Shown in pieces: positions 1 to 6,311 of a stretch of 6,982 nucleotides of DNA. Under the pieces are notes generated by a model. That model searched no databases and was not told where the DNA came from. It saw only the letters and a list, made by a program, of their open reading frames with translations. The DNA lies in NCBI GenBank assembly GCA_021107605.1, contig JAIOSN010000035.1, positions 1 through 6,982 of the forward strand, given 5' to 3'. Source of the DNA: Anaerolineae bacterium. Lineage in GTDB: Bacteria > Chloroflexota > Anaerolineae > B4-G1 > SLSP01. Both the position numbers and the translations under genes were made by a program. Position 1 is the stretch's first letter. Each line of letters starts with the position of its first letter.

Positions 1-359
1 GACTCTGCCGCCTTGGGCAACAGGGCCAGCGGAAAATTCTGGGTCTTATCCACCGTGTACATGCGTTTGCGCAATTCCACATCAACTGTCTCTTCCAAAC
101 CGTAGACTGCGGGAATCAGACTGAACTTCCCCTCCTGGTTCTTGAAAACCAGGGGTTGCGGGCGGGCTTCCAGGTAGTCGGATTGGAAATCGAGGGGATA
201 GGGGGAGACAAATTCCGCCAGAACGCCGCAAAGCAGATAGAAGAGGATCACGATGATCCCTCCTACCACAGCCATTTTATTCTTCTTAAACTTCCACCAG
301 ACCAGCGCTAAGTAAGCCTGACTGATTTGTTCCTGCTGAACGTTAGTATTTTCAGCCAT
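1..359 (-). CDS. ABC transporter permease, OppC/DppC type (N-terminal 119 residues, cut by window edge)
   Basis: Second inner-membrane permease of an oligopeptide/dipeptide-type (family 5) ABC importer; it would pair with the permease encoded just upstream to form the transport channel. Only the N-terminus is present. It begins MAENTNVQQEQISQAYLALV, followed by a basic WWKFKKNKMA stretch and one hydrophobic segment at about residues 29-47 (MAVVGGIIVILFYLLCGVLA). This is the layout of the OppC N-terminal domain: a cytoplasmic basic stretch ahead of the first membrane helix, then an external loop. The loop residues VSPYPLDFQS and LRKRMYTVDKTQNFPLAL fit the long-loop subgroup. The start is the ATG at 359-357, with AGGAG at 372-368 and an 8-nt spacer. 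The gene begins 13 nt after the upstream permease stop, so the two are almost certainly co-transcribed and perhaps translationally coupled. The domain carrying the EAA loop lies outside the window, so the family call rests on the N-terminus and the context. Confidence 0.86.
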   Translation of the reverse strand, partial: MAENTNVQQEQISQAYLALVWWKFKKNKMAVVGGIIVILFYLLCGVLAEFVSPYPLDFQSDYLEARPQPLVFKNQEGKFSLIPAVYGLEETVDVELRKRMYTVDKTQNFPLALLPKAAE

Positions 360-372
360 AGTTCACACTCCT

Positions 373-1359
373 TCACTCCAACCGGATGCGCGGATCAAGT
401 GCGGCCAGCGCCAAGTCTGCCAGTAGACTACCTATCAATGTCATCGCCACGATGAAGATCAGCACTGTACCGGCCAGATACATATCCTGGCTCTGTAAGG
501 CCAACACGTACAACGGTCCCACGGTCGGTAAGTTGAGCACCGTCGCCACCAACGCATTACCCGCTACAACGCTGGGCAACGTCTCAGACCCCAAGATGAT
601 GATCAAAGGGTTGATCGCCACCCGCACCGCGTGTTTCCACGTTACCTGCCGCTTCGTCAAACCTCGTGCCCGCGCGGCCTCAATGAAAGGTTGCCCCAAG
701 GTCTCCAGCAGGTTGCCACGCATGATGCGCACCAGCCCTGCCGTACCCGTGACACTACCTACCAACGCTGGAATCCAGAGATGCTTCAGCAAATCAATGA
801 CTTTCGCGATGTTCCAGGGCGCGTCCTTGAATTCCTGGGAGAATAGCCCGCTCACCTCCTGTCCCAGGACGACCATCGCAAAAAACATCACAATGAGCGC
901 CAACAGGAAGCCCGGCATCCCTAATCCGACAAAACTCACCGTCGTGATTACCTGATCGCCGAGAGAATACTGGTGCGTGGCGGAATAGACCCCGACTGGG
1001 ATGGCTATACCCCATTGTACTATAATGACCGAAACAGCCATTAACACAGTAAATCCTATCCGGTTACCTAGTATCTCCGTAACCGGACGCTCAAACTCAA
1101 ACGATTCGCCAAAATCACCCTTGACGAAGTTCGATACCCAAATCCAATAACGTTCCATTAAGGGCTTATCCAAACCGTAACGCACTCGATACTCTGCGAT
1201 GCGCAACTCAGCGCTACGATCACCACGGGCCTGGAGATCTTGTAACTTTTTGGTCAAATAGTCGCCAGGCGGCAGCTCAATGATCAAAAAACTTACAAAG
1301 GAGACCAAGACCAGCATGATCGCGGCATAGCCCAGGCGGCGAAGAATGTACGAAAGCAT
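373..1359 (-). CDS. ABC transporter permease, OppB/DppB type
   Basis: Inner-membrane permease of a family-5 ABC importer, 328 aa, a usual length for OppB/DppB. The opening MLSYILRRLGYAAIMLVLVS is the standard N-terminus of this family (basic patch, then helix 1, about residues 8-28). Further hydrophobic segments lie near 103-125, 136-163, 192-212, 250-275 and 295-320, giving six helices. The cytoplasmic coupling loop that contacts the ATPase is visible as EAARARG at 227-233, followed by a basic segment and NPLI. The C-terminus LADLALAALDPRIRLE is the typical OppB ending. The ATG at 1359-1357 is preceded by AGGAGG at 1370-1365 with a 5-nt spacer. The gene follows the solute-binding lipoprotein by 102 nt and precedes the second permease by 13 nt, the classic family-5 order. 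Substrate cannot be read from the permease; peptides, oligosaccharides and nickel are all known for relatives. Confidence 0.95.
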   Translation of the reverse strand: MLSYILRRLGYAAIMLVLVSFVSFLIIELPPGDYLTKKLQDLQARGDRSAELRIAEYRVRYGLDKPLMERYWIWVSNFVKGDFGESFEFERPVTEILGNRIGFTVLMAVSVIIVQWGIAIPVGVYSATHQYSLGDQVITTVSFVGLGMPGFLLALIVMFFAMVVLGQEVSGLFSQEFKDAPWNIAKVIDLLKHLWIPALVGSVTGTAGLVRIMRGNLLETLGQPFIEAARARGLTKRQVTWKHAVRVAINPLIIILGSETLPSVVAGNALVATVLNLPTVGPLYVLALQSQDMYLAGTVLIFIVAMTLIGSLLADLALAALDPRIRLE

Positions 1360-1390
1360 AGGTACCTCCTCAGAAAACTAATCATTTAAG

Positions 1391-1421
1391 ACCTGACGGG
1401 CGGAAATTCCGCCCGCCAGGT
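1391..1421 (-). promoter_or_regulatory. GC-rich hairpin between binding-protein and permease genes
   Basis: On the minus-strand transcript, ACCTGGCGGGCGG pairs with CCGCCCGTCAGGT: 13 bp including one G-U pair, around a short AATTT loop. It lies 40 nt after the binding-protein stop and 31 nt before the permease start. Only scattered U residues follow (CTTAAATGATTAGTTTTC), so it is not a clean intrinsic terminator. By analogy with other binding-protein-dependent transporters, it probably works as a leaky terminator or as a barrier to 3' exonucleases, keeping binding-protein mRNA in excess over permease mRNA. The hairpin is seen directly; the role is inferred. Confidence 0.72.
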
Positions 1422-1461
1422 AGAAAGCATCATTGCCGGCAGCAACTGGTAATCGTAAGAC

Positions 1462-3474
1462 CTACTGCTCGATCCAGTACTGCTCGGGATAGGTATTGCC
1501 GGGGCTGCCGGGCGCCCACGGGCCGAGTACGCCAAACTCAGGCACGTTGTGGACATTATCTTTGACCACTACAGGCATCGGCTGATCGCCGGACGCACCG
1601 ATCACGAAGGGGCCTTCCGCGATGTAGACACGCACCGCTTCCCAGATGACCTTATCGCGCTCTGCAACCGTATCCATCTGCTTGCCCTTGTCGTAGAGGT
1701 CCTGCAAGACCTTGGCGGGGCCTTCAGCCGGCCAACCCAGACTACCACCGCTGGAGTAGTAAGCGCCCTGCATGGGGAAAGCACGCGTGCCCTCACCAGC
1801 GCCACGCAGCGGGAAGATCCAGTCAGGGTAGGTCCAGAGGTCCAGCTCAGAGGCGTGGGTGTTGCGGAGCATGAACAAGCCGTTGTCGCCACGGATACCC
1901 CAGTCGGGCTGCCCGATCAGGTCATTGACCAACACCTTGACGCCCACCTCTTCGAGATTCTGCTTGTAAACCTCATTGGACTCAATACACATGGTCTCGC
2001 CACCCCAGTCGCCCTGGTCCATGATCAATGTGAAGGGCTTGCCACTGGGCAGATCGCGCCAGCCGTCGTCATCAGCATCCACGAAACCGGCAGCGTCGAA
2101 GTATGCCATAGCCCCGTCGGGATCGTACTCTGCGTCAGCCTCCGCCCACTCCTTGAAAAGAGCCTGACCTTCGGAGCTGGCGAAGTGCGGGGACTGCGGG
2201 CTGATGGTGAAGTTCTTGGGTTCAGCGAAGCCCTCCCACACGATATCAATCAAGTGCTCGCGGTCCAGCGCTACGGACAAGCCCTTGCGGAAGTTCTTGT
2301 CACGCAGCAGCTCGCGGATCTCTACCGCTTCCTCGGTCTCGGTCGCGGGGTCGTACTCCTGATCTTCGTGGTAGTCCATATTGATGATCCAGCCGGGCCA
2401 GGCGCCGGCGCCATTCATCCAGCCGGGCTGAATGTGGTAGCCACCGGCCTCGGCCTGCTCCGTCAGGAACGGGATATCGGTGGGTTGAGCAGCGATGCGG
2501 AAGGCAATGTCGTACTTACCCTGCGCGACGTTGAGCAGGCGGACCTCTTCGTTCTCCACCAACTCGATATCCACGGTGTCAATGTAGGGCAGTTGGTTGC
2601 CGGCTTCGTCAACCTTCCAGTAGTAGGGGTTGCGGGTCCAAGTCCAGCTCTCGCCGGCCTTGTACTCTTCCAGACACCAGGCCATCATACAAGGATAGCC
2701 GCCGGTCTGCCAGAAGCGGTCTTGGATGTCGAGGTCATCGTAGGAGGCGTCGGCGTTGTAGTCCGGGTGGAACTGTTCAAGGAAGTGCGCGGGCTTCATC
2801 AGCGGGCGCCATTCCCAGAAACCCTGGGCCAGGATGTAGGGCATGATGTACTGCGGGCTATCAAACTTCAGCACCCAGGTCACGTCATCGGGGAACTCCA
2901 TGGTGATAGGAGTGGTACCATCGAGGTTATATGCCCACCAGGGAACCTGGTTGAAGCCCACGTCCTCGTTCAACGCCATGTCTTCCCACCAGAACTTCAG
3001 GTCGGCGGTGGTGAAAGGCTCGCCATCGGACCACTTAAGGCCCTTGCGGAAGACCATGGTGATGGTCTGGCCGTTGTCGGACCACTCGGGCATCTTGACG
3101 AGCAACCCAGGCTCGTAGCCAGAGTAATCGGCCTTCCAGCGAACGGGGGGATCGTAGATCGCCATTAAGAAGTTGCCGGCCTCATCCCACCAGGTAGCCG
3201 TGTGCCAGGTACCGCCGTACTCACCGATGGATTCCACTACGGGAACCACCATCGGCTCATCGGAGACACGCTCATCAACGGGCGGCAAATCCATAGCATC
3301 CAACATCGGGGCCTGACTATACTTAGAATCAGGCACCACCACTGGTTCATCCGTTGCAACCGGCTCATCCGTTACCACTACCACCGGTTCGTCTGTCACC
3401 TTATCACCACACGCTGTCAATAACATCGCGAGAATGGTCAATAAGCTGAATAGTACAAATAGTGTTTTCTTCAT
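1462..3474 (-). CDS. ABC transporter solute-binding lipoprotein, family 5 (SBP_bac_5)
   Basis: Extracytoplasmic, membrane-anchored receptor of the importer, 670 aa, large for the family. The start chosen is the ATG at 3474-3472, with GGAGGAGAG at 3490-3482 and a 7-nt spacer. A GTG six codons further upstream is part of the ribosome-binding region itself. MKKTLFVLFSLLTILAMLLTAC is a lipoprotein signal peptide with lipobox LTAC and lipidated Cys22. An acidic linker follows with TDEPV at 27-31, 35-39 and 41-45. The mature domain carries the family hallmarks: IGEYGGTW near 83-90, FRKGLKWSDGEPFTTADLKF near 142-161, RNPYYWKVDEAGNQLPYID near 281-299, LRDKNFRKGLSVALDREHLI near 390-409, and AAGFVDADDDGWRD near 461-474. 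The gene heads the permease operon. The family includes peptide binders, but some relatives, such as Thermotoga proteins first labelled as peptide binders, take oligosaccharides. The GH65 neighbour favours a sugar, though the ligand cannot be fixed from sequence. Confidence 0.94.
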   Translation of the reverse strand: MKKTLFVLFSLLTILAMLLTACGDKVTDEPVVVVTDEPVATDEPVVVPDSKYSQAPMLDAMDLPPVDERVSDEPMVVPVVESIGEYGGTWHTATWWDEAGNFLMAIYDPPVRWKADYSGYEPGLLVKMPEWSDNGQTITMVFRKGLKWSDGEPFTTADLKFWWEDMALNEDVGFNQVPWWAYNLDGTTPITMEFPDDVTWVLKFDSPQYIMPYILAQGFWEWRPLMKPAHFLEQFHPDYNADASYDDLDIQDRFWQTGGYPCMMAWCLEEYKAGESWTWTRNPYYWKVDEAGNQLPYIDTVDIELVENEEVRLLNVAQGKYDIAFRIAAQPTDIPFLTEQAEAGGYHIQPGWMNGAGAWPGWIINMDYHEDQEYDPATETEEAVEIRELLRDKNFRKGLSVALDREHLIDIVWEGFAEPKNFTISPQSPHFASSEGQALFKEWAEADAEYDPDGAMAYFDAAGFVDADDDGWRDLPSGKPFTLIMDQGDWGGETMCIESNEVYKQNLEEVGVKVLVNDLIGQPDWGIRGDNGLFMLRNTHASELDLWTYPDWIFPLRGAGEGTRAFPMQGAYYSSGGSLGWPAEGPAKVLQDLYDKGKQMDTVAERDKVIWEAVRVYIAEGPFVIGASGDQPMPVVVKDNVHNVPEFGVLGPWAPGSPGNTYPEQYWIEQ
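3340..3396 (-). repeat. Degenerate tandem repeat encoding the TDEPV lipoprotein linker
   Basis: Three related units, all containing a CATCCG- or CGTCTG-like core on the plus strand, encode TDEPV three times within 19 residues just after the lipidated cysteine. A further related SDEPMVVP block occurs about 26 residues later in the protein. Such acidic Pro/Val/Thr spacers commonly keep a binding protein away from the cell surface. The codons differ between copies, so the repeat is kept at protein level or is an old duplication. Confidence 0.6.
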
Positions 3475-3481
3475 GATCTTG

Positions 3482-3490
3482 CTCTCCTCC
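3482..3490 (-). promoter_or_regulatory. Ribosome-binding site fixing the binding-protein start
   Basis: GGAGGAGAG lies 7 nt upstream of the ATG at 3474-3472. It overlaps the codons of a possible earlier GTG start (3492-3490), which rules that start out and places the signal peptide immediately at the N-terminus (MKKTLF). Confidence 0.85.
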
Positions 3491-3559
3491 ACAAACTTGT
3501 TAGTAAATTTAGAATTGTAAACAAACTAGCGGTGAAACTTAATTGAGTATCGTTTTGGG

Positions 3560-3572
3560 CAATCACCTCCTT
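3560..3572 (-). promoter_or_regulatory. Orphan extended Shine-Dalgarno-like sequence in the transporter leader
   Basis: The minus strand reads AAGGAGGTGATTG. The first 12 bases, apart from one variable position, match the complement of the conserved 16S rRNA 3' tail (the plus strand here reads AATCACCTCCTT). It lies about 86 nt upstream of the binding-protein ATG. The only start codon placed after it is a TTG only 3 nt away, opening a 7-codon frame (TTG CCC AAA ACG ATA CTC AAT, then TAA). A GTG inside the motif opens a 31-codon frame whose TGA overlaps the lipoprotein ATG. Neither is a convincing gene. Confidence 0.4.
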
Positions 3573-3727
3573 GACAATTTAACTATAAACAATTTTCTGA
3601 GCGCCTGGTGCACATCACTGCATCTTGTGACCAAGGCGAACTCACTAATCAAGAGCTGCAAGCGAAAAAATATGGGAATCAGGGGGCTTTCCTGTACGCT
3701 TTCAGCCGATCGCGTTGGATTATCAGG

Positions 3728-3745
3728 CTAGCTGTTATCCGCTAG
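3728..3745. repeat. Small inverted repeat (5-bp arms, 8-nt loop)
   Basis: CTAGC-TGTTATCC-GCTAG on the plus strand. The arms are perfectly complementary, and a similar 5-8-5 hairpin lies 11 nt away. It could be a protein-binding dyad or a weak RNA hairpin; a 5-bp arm can occur by chance. Confidence 0.3.
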
Positions 3746-3756
3746 AGAAGCTAATT

Positions 3757-3774
3757 ACCGGGTCGCTTTCCGGT
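3757..3774. repeat. Small inverted repeat (5-bp arms, 8-nt loop)
   Basis: ACCGG-GTCGCTTT-CCGGT on the plus strand. In a plus-strand RNA the stem extends to seven pairs (TTACCGG with CCGGTGA, one T-G pair). No U-run follows in either direction, so it is not called a terminator. Confidence 0.35.
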
Positions 3775-3879
3775 GATGAAAAATCGCGGCTCTCACAAAT
3801 CTCAAACTGCTTGAGGTAACTCGTCATGCTACCACATTGAGTTAGACTTTTGAGGAACTGCACGTACTAATTGTATGAG

Positions 3880-3906
3880 CTAGTTTGATATTGTCAAATC
3901 AACTAG
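3880..3906 (-). terminator. Possible 3'-end hairpin of the GH65 transcript (weak)
   Basis: On the minus strand CTAGTTGAT pairs with ATC-A-AACTAG: nine pairs with one bulged A, around an 8-nt TTGACAAT loop. The 5' arm contains the GH65 TAG stop codon. The stem is AT-rich and is not followed by a U-run, so it may be an mRNA end-stabilising structure rather than an intrinsic terminator. Confidence 0.35.
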
Positions 3907-6062
3907 GCAGAAAGATCAAAAGCGTACCACTCACCACGATATTGTAGTTGGAATTTTAGCCGTGTCCAACCGGAGGGCAATTGGGGATGAGCAACCAGTC
4001 TCCCTTCCTCCTCCCGCACACCACCGAAACCAAAGATCACAGCCTGCCAGAGACCACCGGCCGAGGCGCCATGTATTCCGGCCCAGGCATTACCGCGCAC
4101 ATCTTCCAGATCCGTGCGTGCCGCCAAGATAAAGTGTTCGTAGGCCACTTTCAGCTCCCCCATCTGAGCGGCCAACGTGGCTTGAATCGCCGGCCCCAAC
4201 GAAGAACCGTAAGTTAAATCTGTACGCGGAGTGTAATAATCCCAGTTAGCCTTGATGGTGGCAAGATCGTATTCCGCCGCCAGGAGATAGAGCAGCATCA
4301 ATACATCGGCTTGCTTGAGCACCTGGTATGCCTGCGTCTCGGCCACCCCTAACAATGCTTGCATAGAAGTCTTACGAGGTTCATATTCGGCGAAGTCCAC
4401 CGAAATCAGGTCAAAGAAGCCCTCGAATTGTTCAATCAATCCCGTTTCCGGGTCATAGGGAAGATAAATCTTCTTTATAATTTCACGCCAGTGCGCCAAC
4501 TGCTCCTCGGTGAGCTCTAGTTGTTCTTCCAGCGCAGTCGCCTTCTCTGGATAGTGGCGCCGCAACCAACTTAAAGTGTTCACAGCCTCTTGCAGATTCC
4601 AACTAGCCATGCGATTAGTGAAAGCGTTATTATCCACATGTTCATGGTTTTCATCAGGGCCGATCACGTCCTTGATCTCATAAAGAGCGCGTTCCGCGTT
4701 CCACTCAACCCTGGAAGCCCAAAAGAGGGCCGTCTCCAAGAAAATTTCGGCCCCGTAATCGCGTAAGAAATCATCATCACCCGTCACCTGCCAATAGTGA
4801 TGTACAGCGTAAGCGACATCGGCAACGATATGCAACTCAATATCACCGCACCAAATACGGATGAGATCTCCATCTGAAGTCGGGACCCAACGCGGCGTGC
4901 TCTCATCGCCCGTGTCGGCGCTCTCCCAAGCGAATAGCGCCCCCGCGTAACCTTGCGCTGCGGCCACCCGTCGCGCACCAGGGAGAGTATGGTAACGATA
5001 GAGCAGCATATTGCGGGCTAATTCGGGCTGCGTGTAGATGAAAAAGGGCAACATAAAGATCTCAGTGTCCCAGAAAACGTGACCATGATAGCCCAACCCG
5101 CTCAAAGTCTTGGCCGCAATGCTCACCCGGTCATCATGACGTGGGGCCGCAATCAGCAATTGGAACAAGCTATAACGCAAGGCCTGATCGGCCTCGTCGT
5201 CGCCCTCAATGAGAATGTTGCACCTGCCCCACTCTCTTTCCCAAGCCGCGTCGTTAGCAGCCCGCAAGGCCATGTATCCTTGAGCGCTGGCCTCGGCCAG
5301 CTTATCCAGGGCAGACGCTTGCACATCCTCACTCTCTCGGGAGGTGAAGAGAGTCACGATCTTCTTAGCCGTGAAGGATTGACCTGGCTCCACTCTAGTA
5401 CACGCCACCACAGTAGGCGTCCAAGAACCGTTCTGGAAGGCATAAGTAGGTTCAAACGCGCCTTCAAGCGAGAGCTGACAAGCCTCAGAGAGCACAAGTT
5501 GCGATTCTTTAGTCTCCACGGTGAGATAGGCACTCTGCTCATCCGGGGAACCCTGCCCGCGCCATTCCCAATGCAGCCGTCCATCGTTATCAACGTGACC
5601 CGGCAACCCGGCCCGCACTTCCACGGTACCGGAAAAATCCACGGAAGTAAATTGACAGGTCAAACCCAGCACGTGGATATCGGCCAAGCTGGTAAAACGT
5701 TCAAAGACCAGCTCCACCGTATGGCCGGCAGGACTGCGCCAACGCACCATGCGCGTGAGCGTGCCGGTGGCGAGGTCCAACTCGCGGTGATAGGCCAGGA
5801 GCTCACCTCGATCTAGGCGGAAATGCTCGCCATCAATGAGGATCGTCAGATGCAACCAGTTGGGCGCGTTGACCAACTCGGTATGCACAATGGGCACAGC
5901 ATCAAAGAGACCATGCACCAAAGTGAGTGGAGCAGCTACCGGATAGCCTTCCTCGAAGGTACCCCGGGTACCCAGATAGCCATTTCCAATAGTGTAAACG
6001 GTTTCATGGAATTGGCGTTGTTGAGGGTTGAATGTGGTTTCAGAGACATGCCAGTTACTCAT
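3903..6062 (-). CDS. Glycoside hydrolase family 65 protein (kojibiose/maltose/trehalose phosphorylase-like)
   Basis: Cytoplasmic GH65 enzyme, 719 aa; no signal peptide. Characterised members mostly phosphorolyse alpha-linked glucose disaccharides with inversion, giving beta-glucose 1-phosphate plus glucose. Parts in order: N-terminal beta-sandwich about 5-245 with GNGYLGTRGTFEEGY at 26-40; (alpha/alpha)6 catalytic barrel about 297-681; C-terminal beta domain about 684-719 (HPQLPSGWTRLKF). Catalytic-domain landmarks are GYHGHVFWDTEIFMLPFF at 324-341, WESADTGDESTP at 379-390, and IGPDENHEHVDNNAFTN at 467-483, where Glu471 aligns with the general acid of maltose phosphorylase. KQADV (583-587), TYGSSLG (617-623) and GIHGASAGG (662-670) match segments near the substrate/phosphate site. 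The start is the ATG at 6062-6060, chosen for AAGGGG 9 nt upstream and because the family begins with a W..(S)E.F.P segment. Kojibiose-type is slightly favoured by motif wording, but specificity, and even phosphorylase versus hydrolase, is unsettled. No beta-phosphoglucomutase gene is in view. Confidence 0.93.
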   Translation of the reverse strand: MSNWHVSETTFNPQQRQFHETVYTIGNGYLGTRGTFEEGYPVAAPLTLVHGLFDAVPIVHTELVNAPNWLHLTILIDGEHFRLDRGELLAYHRELDLATGTLTRMVRWRSPAGHTVELVFERFTSLADIHVLGLTCQFTSVDFSGTVEVRAGLPGHVDNDGRLHWEWRGQGSPDEQSAYLTVETKESQLVLSEACQLSLEGAFEPTYAFQNGSWTPTVVACTRVEPGQSFTAKKIVTLFTSRESEDVQASALDKLAEASAQGYMALRAANDAAWEREWGRCNILIEGDDEADQALRYSLFQLLIAAPRHDDRVSIAAKTLSGLGYHGHVFWDTEIFMLPFFIYTQPELARNMLLYRYHTLPGARRVAAAQGYAGALFAWESADTGDESTPRWVPTSDGDLIRIWCGDIELHIVADVAYAVHHYWQVTGDDDFLRDYGAEIFLETALFWASRVEWNAERALYEIKDVIGPDENHEHVDNNAFTNRMASWNLQEAVNTLSWLRRHYPEKATALEEQLELTEEQLAHWREIIKKIYLPYDPETGLIEQFEGFFDLISVDFAEYEPRKTSMQALLGVAETQAYQVLKQADVLMLLYLLAAEYDLATIKANWDYYTPRTDLTYGSSLGPAIQATLAAQMGELKVAYEHFILAARTDLEDVRGNAWAGIHGASAGGLWQAVIFGFGGVREEEGRLVAHPQLPSGWTRLKFQLQYRGEWYAFDLSA

Positions 6063-6071
6063 TCTCAAAAT

Positions 6072-6077
6072 CCCCTT
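6072..6077 (-). promoter_or_regulatory. Ribosome-binding site fixing the GH65 start
   Basis: AAGGGG with a 9-nt spacer to the ATG at 6062-6060. An in-frame ATG at 6080-6078 directly abuts this motif and has no Shine-Dalgarno site of its own. Earlier in-frame ATGs would add a tail with no family similarity that runs into the inserted element. Confidence 0.7.
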
Positions 6078-6100
6078 CATTTTACGTCTGTGCAGAGGTA

Positions 6101-6117
6101 TTGTAAACGGTTGCGAG
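6101..6117. promoter_or_regulatory. Candidate LacI-family operator in the GH65 leader
   Basis: TTGTAAACGGTTGCGAG has an imperfect dyad around a central CG, in the style of LacI/CcpA-type sites (TG-AA-CG-TT-CA). Five of eight half-site positions are symmetric. It lies between the candidate -10 and the ribosome-binding site, just where a repressor would block transcription. GH65 and sugar-transport genes are often under LacI-type regulators, but none is encoded in the window. Confidence 0.35.
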
Positions 6118-6127
6118 ACCAGGCTCA

Positions 6128-6155
6128 ATTGTACATGACTTTGTAAATCTGACAA
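6128..6155 (-). promoter_or_regulatory. Candidate sigma-70-type promoter of the GH65 gene
   Basis: On the minus strand, TTGTCA (6155-6150) and TACAAT (6133-6128) are separated by 16 bp, each one base off consensus. Transcription would begin near 6120, giving a leader of about 60 nt that contains the possible operator and the ribosome-binding site. It lies downstream of the inserted element, so the element need not have disrupted GH65 expression. Confidence 0.5.
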
Positions 6156-6187
6156 ATACGATTTCACTAAAAATGGGTGATGAATTT

Positions 6188-6197
6188 CGTCGTGAGT
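6188..6197. repeat. Target-site duplication, left copy
   Basis: CGTCGTGAGT, identical to 6339-6348 and immediately adjoining the inverted repeat of the inserted element. Confidence 0.85.
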
Positions 6198-6212
6198 CAA
6201 TGTCATTAAGTA

Positions 6213-6227
6213 AGACCTCCGAGGTCT
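6213..6227. repeat. 15-bp perfect palindrome, copy 1
   Basis: AGACCTC-C-GAGGTCT, seven perfect pairs around one base. It recurs at 6297-6311 with T at the centre. Both copies are followed on the plus strand by a similar GGT..GCGG tail, so they look like duplicated units rather than chance dyads. Confidence 0.8.
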
Positions 6228-6296
6228 CTGGTAGCGCGGCCTAGCTGCAAACAACGTCGTATCTGCGGTAAATTTCTTCCGTGCTAGGGTCTCACT

Positions 6297-6311
6297 AGAC
6301 CTCTGAGGTCT
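6297..6311. repeat. 15-bp perfect palindrome, copy 2
   Basis: AGACCTC-T-GAGGTCT, followed by GGTCAGCGG. It matches the copy at 6213-6227 except for the central base. Confidence 0.8.

Larger units (their letters stand above)
3475..3902. other. 428-nt intergenic region upstream of the transporter operon
   Basis: No convincing gene is present. It should hold the transporter promoter and the 3' end of the GH65 transcript. Seen on the minus strand: (a) an extended Shine-Dalgarno-like AAGGAGGTGATT at 3572-3561 with no good ORF after it; (b) a possible -10 TACAAT at 3519-3514, whose best -35 at 17-bp spacing is the poor TTAAGT at 3542-3537; (c) ACAAACT on the plus strand at 3491-3497 and again at 3521-3527, 30 bp or about three helical turns apart; (d) small hairpins at 3728-3745, 3757-3774 and 3880-3906. 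No tRNA-like T-loop or cloverleaf was found, nor a hairpin followed by a U-run. Confidence 0.6.

Noticed and set aside
386..955. 189-codon plus-strand open frame opposite the OppB-type permease
   Set aside because: It mirrors a well-supported membrane protein gene. The predicted peptide has no coherent hydrophobic segments or known motifs.
1549..3168. 539-codon open frame on the plus strand opposite the binding-protein gene
   Set aside because: It is antisense to a gene with clear family motifs, a signal peptide and a ribosome-binding site. Its translation is Val/Leu/Gly/His-rich with no recognisable domain, as expected from a GC-biased reverse frame.
3475..3492. GTG start giving the binding protein six extra residues (MEESKI)
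   Set aside because: The GTG and its next codons are the Shine-Dalgarno sequence for the ATG at 3474, and MKKTLF is a normal lipoprotein signal start.
3624..3648. TGTGA...TCACT pair resembling a CRP site
   Set aside because: The half-sites are separated by 11 bases rather than 6, and the flanks do not fit.
3667..3700. Possible terminator (GGAA...TTCC then a T-run on the minus strand)
   Set aside because: The stem is only four base pairs, and the T-run is interrupted and offset from it.
3543..3731. 62-codon plus-strand open frame in the intergenic region
   Set aside because: It starts at a TTG without a ribosome-binding site, has no recognisable motif, and is short enough to occur by chance.
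5079..5816. 245-codon plus-strand open frame opposite GH65
   Set aside because: It is a shadow of the GH65 coding sequence, whose conserved motifs lie on the other strand; no ribosome-binding site or family resemblance.
6063..6254. 64-codon N-terminal extension of GH65 beginning MFAARPRYQRP
   Set aside because: It has no ribosome-binding site, runs through the candidate promoter and into the inserted element, and precedes the point where GH65 proteins normally begin.
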